Below the pieces are notes generated by a model. That model worked only from the letters and a program-made list of their open reading frames with translations. It had not been told where the DNA came from and did not search any database. The translations under genes and the position numbers were made by a program. From Sphaerochaeta pleomorpha str. Grapes (lineage in GTDB: Bacteria > Spirochaetota > Spirochaetia > Sphaerochaetales > Sphaerochaetaceae), in the NCBI RefSeq assembly GCF_000236685.1, contig NC_016633.1:2542001-2606000 (forward strand): DNA of 64,000 nucleotides, read 5' to 3'. Each line of letters opens with the position of its first letter. Positions within the stretch are counted from its first letter, which is position 1. Positions 33,400 to 42,446 of this stretch are shown piece after piece.

Positions 33400-36300
33400 A
33401 TGGAAAAAGCAAGAGTGTGGCAAGAGACTGTTACAATTCCGACCTATGGAATTGGCAAACCAAACAAGAATCCTATGTTTCTGGAAAAAAGAGTTTACCA
33501 GGGATCTAGCGGAAAGGTGTATCCATACCCAGTCATTGATTCCCTGGTTGATGAGAAGAAAGATATGCCCTATATCGGCTTGTACCTTGAAAATGCATAT
33601 ATCAAAGTCCTTGTCCTGCCTGAAATAGGTGGGAAGATACACCGTGCGGTCGATAAGACGAACGGGTATGATTTTGTCTACCATAACGAGGTTATAAAAC
33701 CCGCTTTGGTAGGGCTCCTTGGCCCTTGGGTATCTGGTGGTATTGAATTCAACTGGCCTCAGCACCACAGGCCGACAACCTTCATGCATACTGATTTCAT
33801 GTACGGGAATAAGGATGGGGATGCCTTTATAAGAATCTTTGACCATGACAGGATACATGGAACAAATGTCGTTACGACATTCACGTTGCATGAGGATACA
33901 AGCTACATCGAAATCGGGGCAAGTCTTTTCAATCCTACCAGCCAGGCACAGACGTTTCTCTGGTGGGCCAATCCGGCGGTAGCAGTAAATGACAACACCC
34001 AGTCAATTTTCCCTCCCGATGTCAATGCGGTTTTTGATCACGGGAAGAGAGCTGTCTCGAAATTCCCCATAGCGACTGGGGAATACTATAAGCATGATTA
34101 CAGTATGGGCGTCGATATTTCCCGGTATAAGAACCTTCCAGTCCCTACTTCCTATATGGCTTATAAAAGCAAATATGATTTTGTCGGGGGGTACGACTAT
34201 GCCCAGCAGGCAGGAATCCTCCATGTGGCCGACCATCATATTTCCCCTGGCAAAAAACAATGGACCTGGGGTTGCGGGGATTTTGGGCAGGCCTGGGACC
34301 GAAACCTTACCGATGAAAACGGTCCGTATATTGAGTTGATGACTGGTGTCTTTACCGATAACCAACCAGACTTTTCCTGGCTCCAGAGTCATGAGGAAAA
34401 GCATTTTACGCAGTATTTCATGCCATATAAACAGCTTGGGGCAGTAAAGAATGCCAGCATAGATGTGTTGCTGAATTGCGAGGTTGCTAACGGAATTGCC
34501 GTTGTGTCGGTCTATACTACAAGCAAGAGAGAAGTAAGGATAACACTTTCGGGTGACAAGACCTACCTTGATGAAATCGCAGAAGTATCACCCTGTGAAG
34601 TGTTTTCCAGGGAAATTAATACTATAGCCTGCCCTGACACGGCTTTGGTCCTTTCGGTCTTCGATCAAGGGGGCATACTTCTTTTGCGGTATCAGAAGGA
34701 AGAGGAGACTATCAAACCGATGCCTGAACCGGCTAGCGCTGCAAAGGATCCCAAGGATATTTTGACCTGTGAGGAACTGTATCTAACAGCCCAGCATATC
34801 GAGCAATACCGCCACGCTACCTATCTGCCTGAACCCTATTATCTGGAAGGTTTGAAAAGGGATGAGGGGGATATTCGCCTGAACAATTCCTATGGTGTGC
34901 TACTTATGCGCAAAGGGCTTTTCAAAGAGGCTGAAAGTCATTTTGCCAAAGCGTTGGAGAGGCTGACCAGTATGCATCCCAATCCCTACGATAGCGAAGC
35001 CTATACGAATCTCGGATTTGTCTTGGAATACCAAGGATGTGATGAGGCTGCGTTCGATGCCTTCTATAAGGCTACCTGGGCACAGTCGCAGGCAGGGGTT
35101 GCAAATTACAAACTTGCCTCTCTGGCCTGCAAAGCTGGCAGATATGTACAGGCACTCGATTTTGTAGAGCGTGCCCTGCAATATAACAGCAGAAATATCA
35201 GTGCACTGGATTTGAAGGTCCTGCTCTTGTTGATGCTCAACAGAAAAGAAGAAGGGTTTGCCTGTGCAAGACAAAATATAGAACTGGATCCCTTCGATTA
35301 TATTGCTGCATTCCTGCTTGCCAGAGAAGGGCAAAGCCTTTCTTTCGATTTTTGCCAACGGATGGGCGAAAGGGAAGAGACCTATCTGGAGGGTGGTTTC
35401 CTGCTTTCTTCTTTCGGACAATACCAGATGGCCCTCGATTTTTGCAATCTCTATCAAGGGACTCACGTACTGGTTGAGTACCATAAGGCATTCTATGCAG
35501 GCAAACTTGGCCTTGGGGACAATAAATATCTGCAAAAGGCTAAATGTGCAGACCTAGCCTGTAGGTTTGCAAATACGCTTTTTGACCAGATTGTCTTGGA
35601 GTATGCGATAGGGAGGGATTCCAAAGACTGGGTGGCCCTCTATCTGCTCGGGAATCTTTTCTATGACAAGAGAAGGTACGATGAGGCCCTCAGCTGTTGG
35701 CTCAGGAGCAGAGACTGCAATACTTTGTTTCCGACTGTGCATAGGAATCTGGCAATTGCTTTCTTTAATAAGCGTAATGATAAAAAGGCTGCCCAGACAG
35801 AGCTTGAACAGGCTTTCCGTCTCGACCCCACAGACGCCCGGGTGTTTCTGGAACTTGACCAGTTATACCGGAAACTTGGATTTTCCAATGAACAGCGTCT
35901 GCAAAACTATGAAAGATATTCAGATCTGTTTATTGTGCGTGATGACCTGAAGACAGAGTATGTTACCCTGCTCAATCTTACCGGCGAATATCACAGAGCC
36001 TATGACTTCTTGAAGGCGAACACCTTCCACCCTTGGGAAGGTGGGGAAGGTAGGGTATCCTCACAATATGTCTTTGCTTTGCGGGAGCTTGCAAGAGGTT
36101 GTATGGGAACTGGCGACTATGCAGGGGCCGTCAAGTTGCTCAATGCTTCCTTGTCCTATCCCCATAATCTTGGAGAGGGGAAGCTTGAGGGTAGAAAAGA
36201 CAATGATATCCATTACTATCTAGGGCTTTGCTATGAAGAACTAGGGGATAAGGATGCCTCTATACTGCATTTCAAACAAGCGAGCGTGGGTTCCTTGGAG

Positions 36301-36657
36301 CCTGCAGGCATGATGTTCTACAATGACCAGCCTGCAGATATGATTCTCTACCAAGCCCTTGCCTGCAGGAAACTGGGAGATGACCATGGGGCCCAGGTCA
36401 GGTTGAACAAATTGGTTGACTACGGCGAGCAGCATTTCTTTGATGCGGTCAAGATAGATTATTTTGCTGTCTCCCTCCCAGACCTGCAACTTTTCAATGA
36501 GGATCTGGACCAGAAGAACAAGATTCATTGCAATTACCTTATGGCACTTGGCTGCTATGGAAAAGGTGAGAAGGAGAAGGCAACGCATCTGCTAGAAGAG
36601 ATTCTCGCTGTTGATTGCACCCATATGGGGGCAAGACTGTTGCTGGGAATGAAATAA
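33400..36657 (+). CDS. DUF5107 domain fused to TPR repeats
   Basis: The 1085-residue cytoplasmic protein starts at ATG 33400, nine nt after AAGGAG. Residues about 5-345 are DUF5107, a mutarotase-like beta-sandwich, with VLVLPEIGGKIHRAVDKTNG, GPWVSGGIEFNWPQHHRPTT, FLWWANPAVAVNDNTQSIFP and QWTWGCGDFGQAWDRNLTDE. Residues about 490-1085 contain many TPR-like helical repeats, e.g. NSYGVLLMRKGLFKEAESHF and YYLGLCYEELGDKDASILHF. There is no signal peptide. It could process or sense a glycoside or sugar anomer and assemble partners through its TPRs. Its promoter is built like the ABC operon's, so both belong to one regulon. The biochemical function is not established. Confidence 0.85.
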   Translation: MEKARVWQETVTIPTYGIGKPNKNPMFLEKRVYQGSSGKVYPYPVIDSLVDEKKDMPYIGLYLENAYIKVLVLPEIGGKIHRAVDKTNGYDFVYHNEVIKPALVGLLGPWVSGGIEFNWPQHHRPTTFMHTDFMYGNKDGDAFIRIFDHDRIHGTNVVTTFTLHEDTSYIEIGASLFNPTSQAQTFLWWANPAVAVNDNTQSIFPPDVNAVFDHGKRAVSKFPIATGEYYKHDYSMGVDISRYKNLPVPTSYMAYKSKYDFVGGYDYAQQAGILHVADHHISPGKKQWTWGCGDFGQAWDRNLTDENGPYIELMTGVFTDNQPDFSWLQSHEEKHFTQYFMPYKQLGAVKNASIDVLLNCEVANGIAVVSVYTTSKREVRITLSGDKTYLDEIAEVSPCEVFSREINTIACPDTALVLSVFDQGGILLLRYQKEEETIKPMPEPASAAKDPKDILTCEELYLTAQHIEQYRHATYLPEPYYLEGLKRDEGDIRLNNSYGVLLMRKGLFKEAESHFAKALERLTSMHPNPYDSEAYTNLGFVLEYQGCDEAAFDAFYKATWAQSQAGVANYKLASLACKAGRYVQALDFVERALQYNSRNISALDLKVLLLLMLNRKEEGFACARQNIELDPFDYIAAFLLAREGQSLSFDFCQRMGEREETYLEGGFLLSSFGQYQMALDFCNLYQGTHVLVEYHKAFYAGKLGLGDNKYLQKAKCADLACRFANTLFDQIVLEYAIGRDSKDWVALYLLGNLFYDKRRYDEALSCWLRSRDCNTLFPTVHRNLAIAFFNKRNDKKAAQTELEQAFRLDPTDARVFLELDQLYRKLGFSNEQRLQNYERYSDLFIVRDDLKTEYVTLLNLTGEYHRAYDFLKANTFHPWEGGEGRVSSQYVFALRELARGCMGTGDYAGAVKLLNASLSYPHNLGEGKLEGRKDNDIHYYLGLCYEELGDKDASILHFKQASVGSLEPAGMMFYNDQPADMILYQALACRKLGDDHGAQVRLNKLVDYGEQHFFDAVKIDYFAVSLPDLQLFNEDLDQKNKIHCNYLMALGCYGKGEKEKATHLLEEILAVDCTHMGARLLLGMK

Positions 36658-36799
36658 AAATTGGTTTCAATTATTCTGGGGGAGGGTGTTATCTACTTTG
36701 AGTCTATTGGTGTTCATAGTGCATGGATTTTCCGTACCTAAAATCTATTAGCTATGCTATGCTGGAGCATGAAAAGAATGATATTTGGAGGAACTTGTT

Positions 36800-37666
36800 G
36801 TGAAGAACACTTTATTGCGTAGATCTGTTGCTATTCTTGTCATGATCACCATTGTTACCATAGGGCTATTTGCAGAAACAACCTCTGCGGGGAATGTGAA
36901 GTTTATTACCGCTGGACCGAACGTTGAAGCCAAGCTCGAAGCCGGCTATAGCCTGAAGATTCCCATGATGCAGGGCGACGGACCCCTATTCAGTGGAAAC
37001 AACCTGAAGGTCAAGGGTCTGGTGGGAGTATCTCCCGTTGCAGCTACCGTTTCATTAGATGCTATCCTTACCCCGATTGCGGTCATTGAATTGAACCTTG
37101 GGGCTAGTTTCGGTACCGGCTGGGATTTTGGTTTGCTCGACCTTGAGGGTCTGAGACTTTCAACGGGAGGAATCGGTACTGCGCTCTCTTCCGATCAACT
37201 GGGTGGTATGTATTATAAGGTGAAGGCTGGAGCTGCTTTCCAGTTCGATACTGCAGCTATCTTTCCTGGGGATTGGACGAGCGTGGTTCTGAGAACCTAT
37301 CATGAGCTGAACTATCAGGGATATACCAATGCTGACAAAAACATTGCCTGGGAATATGAGACAAGTGGGGCAATGGAAAATGGTTTCAATTATAAGGGCG
37401 AATATCTGGTAGGGTATCAGATGCCTATCAAGCTCAATATGGTAGCCGTGCTTTTAGAGACCTATGCCTTTGATATGTTCCCTGTCACTGCCCATCCGTT
37501 CCTCTATGACCTTGGTTTGGTAATGAACTATGCCTTTACCGATTCTCTGAACCTGACGGTCATCCCACAGGTTACCACGGTACAAAAAGATGCCGTTACT
37601 CGAGAGATTAGTTACAAAGACCTATCTTTCAAGCGTGTAGCCCTTATGTTGAACTACTCGTTCTAA
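36800..37666 (+). CDS. Predicted outer-membrane beta-barrel protein
   Basis: The start is GTG 36800, eight nt after GGAGGA. The 288-residue product has a signal peptide (VKNTLLRRSVAILVMITIVT then IGLFAETTSA). The mature part is rich in alternating hydrophobic strands such as VKGLVGVSPVAATVSLDAIL and FLYDLGLVMNYAFTDSLNLT, and ends in VALMLNYSF, a C-terminal aromatic of the kind found on outer-membrane barrels. No known family was recognised. It is a single gene followed by a terminator. Confidence 0.65.
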   Translation: MKNTLLRRSVAILVMITIVTIGLFAETTSAGNVKFITAGPNVEAKLEAGYSLKIPMMQGDGPLFSGNNLKVKGLVGVSPVAATVSLDAILTPIAVIELNLGASFGTGWDFGLLDLEGLRLSTGGIGTALSSDQLGGMYYKVKAGAAFQFDTAAIFPGDWTSVVLRTYHELNYQGYTNADKNIAWEYETSGAMENGFNYKGEYLVGYQMPIKLNMVAVLLETYAFDMFPVTAHPFLYDLGLVMNYAFTDSLNLTVIPQVTTVQKDAVTREISYKDLSFKRVALMLNYSF

Positions 37667-37684
37667 TAGCTTTTTTAGTAAAAG

Positions 37685-37718
37685 AGGCATCCTTACTTAA
37701 TCGGGGGGGATGCCTTTT
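37685..37718 (+). terminator. Terminator after the beta-barrel gene
   Basis: AGGCATCC (37685-37692) pairs with GGATGCCT (37708-37715), followed by TTT. Confidence 0.8.
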
Positions 37719-37841
37719 CTCATCTCTTTGGTACTTATGGGTTTGGTGACATTAGTATAAAAGCTGTTACTTGGCTACCCGGGAAAGTGACAATCGATTA
37801 AGACCTGTCAAATCTTTCTGATGGCCTTTGCAGAGGTTGAA

Positions 37842-37865
37842 GGAGGTGGCAGAGGCCACCCCTCC
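37842..37865 (-). terminator. GC-rich hairpin after the minus-strand envelope protein gene
   Basis: GGAGGTGGC (37842-37850) pairs with GCCA and CCTCC (37855-37865) with a two-base bulge. There is no T run on either strand. Confidence 0.35.
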
Positions 37866-37902
37866 CTATGATGTCTTCGTACCGATTGAAATACAATTTT
37901 TC

Positions 37903-38562
37903 TCAATCGAGGACTGTTTTCCACAGGGTCCTGGCAGAGATGGTGACCTCAGGTCCACTCAATTCTCCTTTGCCAATACCGAGCGTGTACTCGTTTTCTA
38001 CGAAACGCCAACCGCCGCGAAGGGCAATCCGTACATGTTTTGAAAAGTTCATCTCCACACCGGTCGATAAGCTTGCATAGAAATACCGGTTGTCATTTGC
38101 CCGGTCATATCCTTCTTCACCATCCAAGTCCTCGAGGTATCCTACATTGACTCCCCCCAGGGCTATTCGTACGATTGAGTGAAGCCATCTTTCTGACCGG
38201 GGGGTAAAGAGGATTTCTGTACCACTCATCAGAGCATAGGAAGCTTCCCTGTTGGCAAGGTCTAGGTCAAAGTTGGCATCTGCAAAATTGGAGAGGGGAT
38301 TCCCTGCACAGAAAACCCCTGCTGCAATCCAAGGTGCAATCTGGAATCCTGAGGAAATTTCAGCCATGGGTGGCTTTTTGCCGCCAATAAAGGAATTTCC
38401 ACCGCCCAAAGAACCATAGGACACAAAGGAGAAATACGGTTTTTCACTATTGCTGGTTACACCTGTTTCCGTATACTTGGTTTTTACTTCGTCGGCAAAC
38501 CCTGTCGTCGTAATGAACAGTATTGCAACGGCCAAAAGAAGAAAACGATTCATTTTTTTCAT
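37903..38562 (-). CDS. Secreted or outer-membrane protein, unknown family
   Basis: The 219-residue protein starts at ATG 38560-38562, nine nt after GGAG; an earlier in-frame start at 38586 was rejected. The signal peptide is MKKMNRFLLLAVAILFITTT with cleavage after GFA. The mature part has glycine-rich and amphipathic strands (FSFVSYGSLGGGNSFIGGKK, VRIALRGGWRFVENEYTLGI) consistent with a small beta-barrel of the OmpA/OmpW type, but it lacks the usual terminal Phe. It is convergent with the beta-barrel gene at 36800. Confidence 0.65.
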   Translation of the reverse strand: MKKMNRFLLLAVAILFITTTGFADEVKTKYTETGVTSNSEKPYFSFVSYGSLGGGNSFIGGKKPPMAEISSGFQIAPWIAAGVFCAGNPLSNFADANFDLDLANREASYALMSGTEILFTPRSERWLHSIVRIALGGVNVGYLEDLDGEEGYDRANDNRYFYASLSTGVEMNFSKHVRIALRGGWRFVENEYTLGIGKGELSGPEVTISARTLWKTVLD

Positions 38563-38764
38563 AGCATCAAACTCCTTGAAAATCAATTGATACTATCGAG
38601 GGCAAGAAACAGTGTTCCTTGCTGACTTAACATTACCGATTATTCTCGAGGCACACTATCAAACGTATCTATGAAAAAGGGATAATGGTACTACGAACAA
38701 TGTATTAGTTTTCCTATTTGTAAGAGAGATGCAGGGGAAAAAGTGCACTCTTGGTTCCTTGCCT

Positions 38765-38911
38765 TCACTGTAAGGACCTAAGCATGGCAGCGAATATGAC
38801 CTCTTTGGGGGGGACGGTAATTTCTACTGGAAATATTGCGTCTTTCTCAGCAATGTCCAAGATATACTTGATAAGTGCCTGAAAGCAGTAGTCATTACCT
38901 GGAAATCCCAT
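38765..38911 (-). CDS. Possible 48-residue small protein
   Basis: The minus strand encodes MGFPGNDYCFQALIKYILDI then AEKDAIFPVEITVPPKEVIF and AAMLRSLQ, an amphipathic helix followed by strands, with protein-like composition. GAGGGA lies directly before the ATG, which is too close for an ideal site. The frame stays open upstream into hydrophobic codons. It could be a real small gene or the 3' remnant of a larger one. The rest of 38587-38957 shows no other gene. Confidence 0.3.
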   Translation of the reverse strand: MGFPGNDYCFQALIKYILDIAEKDAIFPVEITVPPKEVIFAAMLRSLQ

Positions 38912-38957
38912 TCCCTCTTTGCAGTTACTAAAACAAGGTTCAAGAGGAATGATAAAA

Positions 38958-39218
38958 ATGAACAGGACAATTGAAGACCGGGGCCAAGGTTGCTTTGTTG
39001 CGCAACTTACCGATGACTCCCAGATGTCTTGGCCTTGGCAAGATTTTTACTCCAGGCGCATACAGGAAAGAACGAAGTGCAAGCATATTGTTTGCGTAAT
39101 TGATGCGCAAGGGGACATCGGCTTTTGGGAGCTGCCAGAGGGCAGGATTTCCTTGAACGGATTGCATTGTTTAGAGCAGGCAAACAGTGTTACACTCCCA
39201 CTAGGAAAGGATACATGA
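38958..39218 (+). CDS. Small protein translationally coupled to the exonuclease
   Basis: The 86-residue product begins MNRTIEDRGQGCFVAQL with AAGAGGA about 11 nt upstream. Its TGA stop (39216-39218) overlaps the exonuclease ATG at 39215 in an ATGA junction. The core KHIVCVIDAQGDIGFWELPE looks like a beta-rich small domain. I recognise no family. The overlap is the main evidence that it is a gene. Confidence 0.45.
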   Translation: MNRTIEDRGQGCFVAQLTDDSQMSWPWQDFYSRRIQERTKCKHIVCVIDAQGDIGFWELPEGRISLNGLHCLEQANSVTLPLGKDT

Positions 39219-39715
39219 GCAATTGTAATTTTTGTGCCATAGATTTCGAAACAGCGTGTTACCAACGGGCAAGTGCCTGTGCCGTAGGATTAGTCAAAGT
39301 ACGGGAAGGGCAGATTAGCGAAACCTTCTATACATTGATCAAGCCACCTGAGGGAATGGATATCATTCCCTCCTTCACCCGGATTCACGGGATTAGAAAC
39401 AAGGATGTAACAAATGCACCCAGTTTCGAACAGGTCTGGCCTAAGATGAAAGAATTCATCGGCGATGATTTTCTGGTTGCCCATAATAGCAGCTTTGATC
39501 GAAGCGTGCTGCGATATTGCCTTGGTTATTATGGAATTGACTGTACTGTTCCTGATTTTGTCTGTACAGTCCAATGTGCGCGGCGCAAATGGCCACAGCT
39601 CTGTAACCATAAACTCGATACCGTCAGTGAATATCTACATATTGAACTGACACACCACGAAGCACTCAGTGACTCGATTGCCTGTGCGAAGATTTACCTG
39701 GAAGCACTGGCGTAA
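39215..39715 (+). CDS. DnaQ-like DEDDh 3'-5' exonuclease
   Basis: The 166-residue protein starts at ATG 39215 after AGGAAAGGA. The ExoI motif is CAIDFETACYQRASACAVGL (residues 6-25), ExoII is FLVAHNSSFDRSVLRYCLGY (about 85-104) and ExoIII is LTHHEALSDSIACAKIYLEA with His and Asp in HxxxxD. This is the proofreading-exonuclease fold as a stand-alone domain, acting on DNA or RNA 3' ends. It is convergent with the AEC transporter, and both genes end in codons for LA plus stop. Confidence 0.88.
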   Translation: MSNCNFCAIDFETACYQRASACAVGLVKVREGQISETFYTLIKPPEGMDIIPSFTRIHGIRNKDVTNAPSFEQVWPKMKEFIGDDFLVAHNSSFDRSVLRYCLGYYGIDCTVPDFVCTVQCARRKWPQLCNHKLDTVSEYLHIELTHHEALSDSIACAKIYLEALA

Positions 39716-39752
39716 CCTTCCTTGAGTCTTCCAGGTTTTATCTCTTTTATAC

Positions 39753-40715
39753 CTACGCCAGCACATACAGATAGAGCGGCAATACGGCAAGGAATACGAG
39801 ATTGCTCAAGGCTACGGCTCGGGTTGCAAATATACCATCACCTTTGCATTCGATAGTCAGAATCGAACTTTGTGTCATTACGCATGCGGCAATCTGGATG
39901 ATCAAGACATCAGCTGTTACATCCGAGATAACACCTCCGGATTTGCGCATCAAACCAATGGAAACATACATCAATACGGGAGCTAGCAGAAATCGGATGA
40001 AAAAGACTGCGATGGTATCTTTGTCAGGTACCATCTCCTTCCAATGCATAGTTGCAAGGAACATCCCGGTATAGATCATAGAAAGCGGGGTGACCATGCT
40101 TCCTATATACGCTAGGGTGTTTCCGATTGAAGAAGGAAGCTCGATATCCAGCAAGGATAAGGTGACTCCGACTAGCAGGCCAAGGATCGGAGGATTGAGC
40201 AGGAAATTTTTGCTGCGTTTCCAAAAACCTGGTTTCTCTAGGGAAATTCCGGAAAAGATTTTCCCGTCTTTCATCAAGCCTGAAATCCCCAATGTCCAGC
40301 AGACAAGTGTCGATGATAAAAAAGTAAGCATTACAGCTGGAAGGCTTGCTTCCCCAAACAATATCATGCTGATCGGCAGTCCGATGAACAGCGTGTTGCT
40401 GATAGCCCCCATCATGGCAAAAGTCCATCTCCTTCCTTTGCGCACTTTCAGCAACAGAGCTATGAGATAGGACAGATAGTAAAGGCATACTTGCATGATG
40501 AGAGGCATAGGTAACAAAGGAATCAAGTCCAATAGCTGCTCATGGGTAAACATGGACGTCAGACTGGTTACCAACATGGCCGGAACGGAAACGAACACAA
40601 TGAATTTACTCAAGAAGGCCATTGTCTCGTTGGTAACCCATTTCTTCTTGTAGAGAACGAATCCACAAAGAAACAAAAGCATGATGGTCATAATAGCTTC
40701 AAAGGCTTTGCCCAT
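39753..40715 (-). CDS. Auxin efflux carrier (AEC) family transporter
   Basis: The 320-residue protein starts MGKAFEAIMTIMLLFLCGFV after GGGGAGAG; a start at 40808 was rejected. It has about ten TM helices in two inverted halves. The conserved crossover is around AISNTLFIGLPISMILFG (about residues 112-129), and SMIYTGMFLATMHWKEM and TQSSILTIECKGDGIFATRA occur in the second half. Bacterial members export organic acids such as malate or pyruvate. Substrate here is unknown. Confidence 0.85.
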   Translation of the reverse strand: MGKAFEAIMTIMLLFLCGFVLYKKKWVTNETMAFLSKFIVFVSVPAMLVTSLTSMFTHEQLLDLIPLLPMPLIMQVCLYYLSYLIALLLKVRKGRRWTFAMMGAISNTLFIGLPISMILFGEASLPAVMLTFLSSTLVCWTLGISGLMKDGKIFSGISLEKPGFWKRSKNFLLNPPILGLLVGVTLSLLDIELPSSIGNTLAYIGSMVTPLSMIYTGMFLATMHWKEMVPDKDTIAVFFIRFLLAPVLMYVSIGLMRKSGGVISDVTADVLIIQIAACVMTQSSILTIECKGDGIFATRAVALSNLVFLAVLPLYLYVLA

Positions 40716-40913
40716 AGGTCTCTCCCCAACACAAAAAAGCTTGCACCAGCATACATGATTGGCAAGTGTTTTTAAACTACCAGATATAGGGGGAACGGTT
40801 GCCAGCATCCTACTGGTTTCCCTGGGAAGACGATTCTACAATGCAAATTGTTCTATCAAGAGCAATCCATAAAGCAAGGGACGTAACCTGTGGCATTGTG
40901 CTTTTCCTTAGTA

Positions 40914-40919
40914 TAGAAT
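40914..40919 (+). promoter_or_regulatory. -10-like box 6 nt before the DUF72 gene
   Basis: TAGAAT within TATAGAAT ends six nt before ATG 40926. The intervening GGGGGT is too close to act as a standard ribosome site. Confidence 0.4.
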
Positions 40920-40925
40920 GGGGGT

Positions 40926-41777
40926 ATGGAAAACCTTTATATTGGATCCTGTTCCTGGAAATACCCTTCCTGGGAAAAGCTTGTCTACTCAAGCAGGGAG
41001 CCAACTGATTTTCTCGCAGAATATGCACAGAAATACCGTAGTGTTGAGATTGACCAATGGTTCTGGTCTTTGGGTAAGTCTAGCTATGGTCTTCCCGACC
41101 GTGCTACGGTCGCCCAATACAATGCTTCAACCCCCTCTGATTTCCGATTTACCATTAAATGTCCAAATACGCTCACTGTCCCGTATGCTTATAAATCTGG
41201 GACCGAACCCAATCCTTGGTTTCTTGACCGTGAAGTGTTTTCCCGCTTTCTGGACACCTTGGAAGGGCTACTTCCAAAGATAGGGCTATTTATATTCCAG
41301 TTCGAATACTTGAACAAGGAGAAGATGGAGTCAAGGGAAAAATTCCTTGCCGAGTTGGATGCTTTTTTTAACTCGTTGCCCCCCTCTCTTCCCTATGGCT
41401 GTGAAATCCGTAATCCCCGCTGGTTGGATGCTTTTTGGTTTGATTTCCTCCGTTCGCACCACATAGGGCCGGTATTGCTCCAAGGCTACTGGATGGATGA
41501 TATTTCCCAAGTGCTGCAAAGGTATGCAAACCGAATCGGGCCGGTAGCCTGTATTCGATTGCATGGTGATGATCGAAAGGGAATCGAACAGGAGACAGGA
41601 GGGGATTGGAGCAAAATTGTCACTCCCCGGGATGAAGAACTTGAGAGGATAGCTGCTTATGTGTCAAAACTTGCAGAGACCGCGACCGCTTTGTATATCA
41701 ACGTAAACAGCCATTATGAGGGCTCTGCACCCCTTACCATTGCAAAGCTTCAATTACTTCTGGAACAGCAGCAATAG
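40926..41777 (+). CDS. DUF72 (YecE-like) protein
   Basis: The 283-residue protein has the DUF72 TIM-barrel signature: IGSCSWKYPSWEKLVYSSRE (residues 5-24), YRSVEIDQWFWSLGKSSYGL, DFRFTIKCPNTLTVPYAYKS, and the C-terminal YINVNSHYEGSAPLTIAKLQ. DUF72 proteins are widespread and of unknown biochemical function; some have been linked to DNA repair or Fe-S metabolism only by context. It is a single gene with no obvious operon partner. Confidence 0.85.
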   Translation: MENLYIGSCSWKYPSWEKLVYSSREPTDFLAEYAQKYRSVEIDQWFWSLGKSSYGLPDRATVAQYNASTPSDFRFTIKCPNTLTVPYAYKSGTEPNPWFLDREVFSRFLDTLEGLLPKIGLFIFQFEYLNKEKMESREKFLAELDAFFNSLPPSLPYGCEIRNPRWLDAFWFDFLRSHHIGPVLLQGYWMDDISQVLQRYANRIGPVACIRLHGDDRKGIEQETGGDWSKIVTPRDEELERIAAYVSKLAETATALYINVNSHYEGSAPLTIAKLQLLLEQQQ

Positions 41778-41783
41778 GTGTAT

Positions 41784-41893
41784 CTATGTAGATTTGGGCC
41801 CTGAGGGTAATCTATCCATGTAGTAGATGTCGGAGGCCTTTTCCCTCTTGAAAATACTCAGCGATTTGTCAAAAGAAACGTATCCATATTCTT
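41784..41893 (-). pseudogene. Short coding remnant next to the transposase fragment
   Basis: The minus strand carries CLKEYGYVSFDKSLSIFKRE followed by KASDIYYMDRLPSGPKST and a stop, in a frame different from the transposase fragment. The composition is protein-like, but there is no start. It may be the end of another mobile or host gene joined here. Confidence 0.3.
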
Positions 41894-42358
41894 TCAAACA
41901 AGGTCCAATTTATTTTTCTTGAGAATTTTTCCAACCGTGGTATGGGATATAGCATCGATATAACCCAATTCGACGGCTTTGTCTGCAATAAGCCTAAGTG
42001 ACCATCTCCTGCATCCGGCAGGAGGATCATCAATACAGATTGAAACTATATGTGATTCGATTTCACTGGTTATCCTGGCAGGGACAGGTGGGGTCTTTCG
42101 TTTTTTCCTTCGGATTGCAGACTCGCCTTCGGGGGCGTTGAGAAAATCTTTCTTTACCCGACAGACTGTCTGGACCGTAGTCTTTTCCCTGTTTGCCACG
42201 ATGGTATCTTTGACTCGTATCCGATTTTCTGATTCATCGACTGCAAGCAGGATGGAAGCCCTCTTCTTTTCATTTTCGTTCCTGTCTTTTTTAACAATAT
42301 CTTCAAAAAATTTACGTTCAGCTTTGGTCAGTGTGATGGATAATGACTGGTATTTCAT
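41894..42358 (-). pseudogene. IS630-type transposase, N-terminal fragment
   Basis: The 154-codon frame starts MKYQSLSITLTKAERKFFED and carries the IS630 helix-turn-helix region, ending in the conserved PPAGCRRWSLRLIADKAVEL and then ISHTTVGKILKKNKLDLV plus stop. In intact elements the catalytic DDE domain follows exactly here. No DDE motif, terminal inverted repeats or TA duplication were seen. The element is therefore a decayed 5' fragment. Confidence 0.7.
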
Positions 42359-42446
42359 GACATATTCCAAAATACCACTATTTTTGAAACACTGCAAATG
42401 AATAAAAAAAATTAACAAATTAATGTTTACAGATTGCAGGTAGTGT

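Noticed and set aside
39700-39770. Inverted repeat CTGGCGTA/TACGCCAG at the convergent exonuclease and AEC stops
   Set aside because: The arms are the final codons of both genes and the 37-nt loop makes a terminator unlikely.
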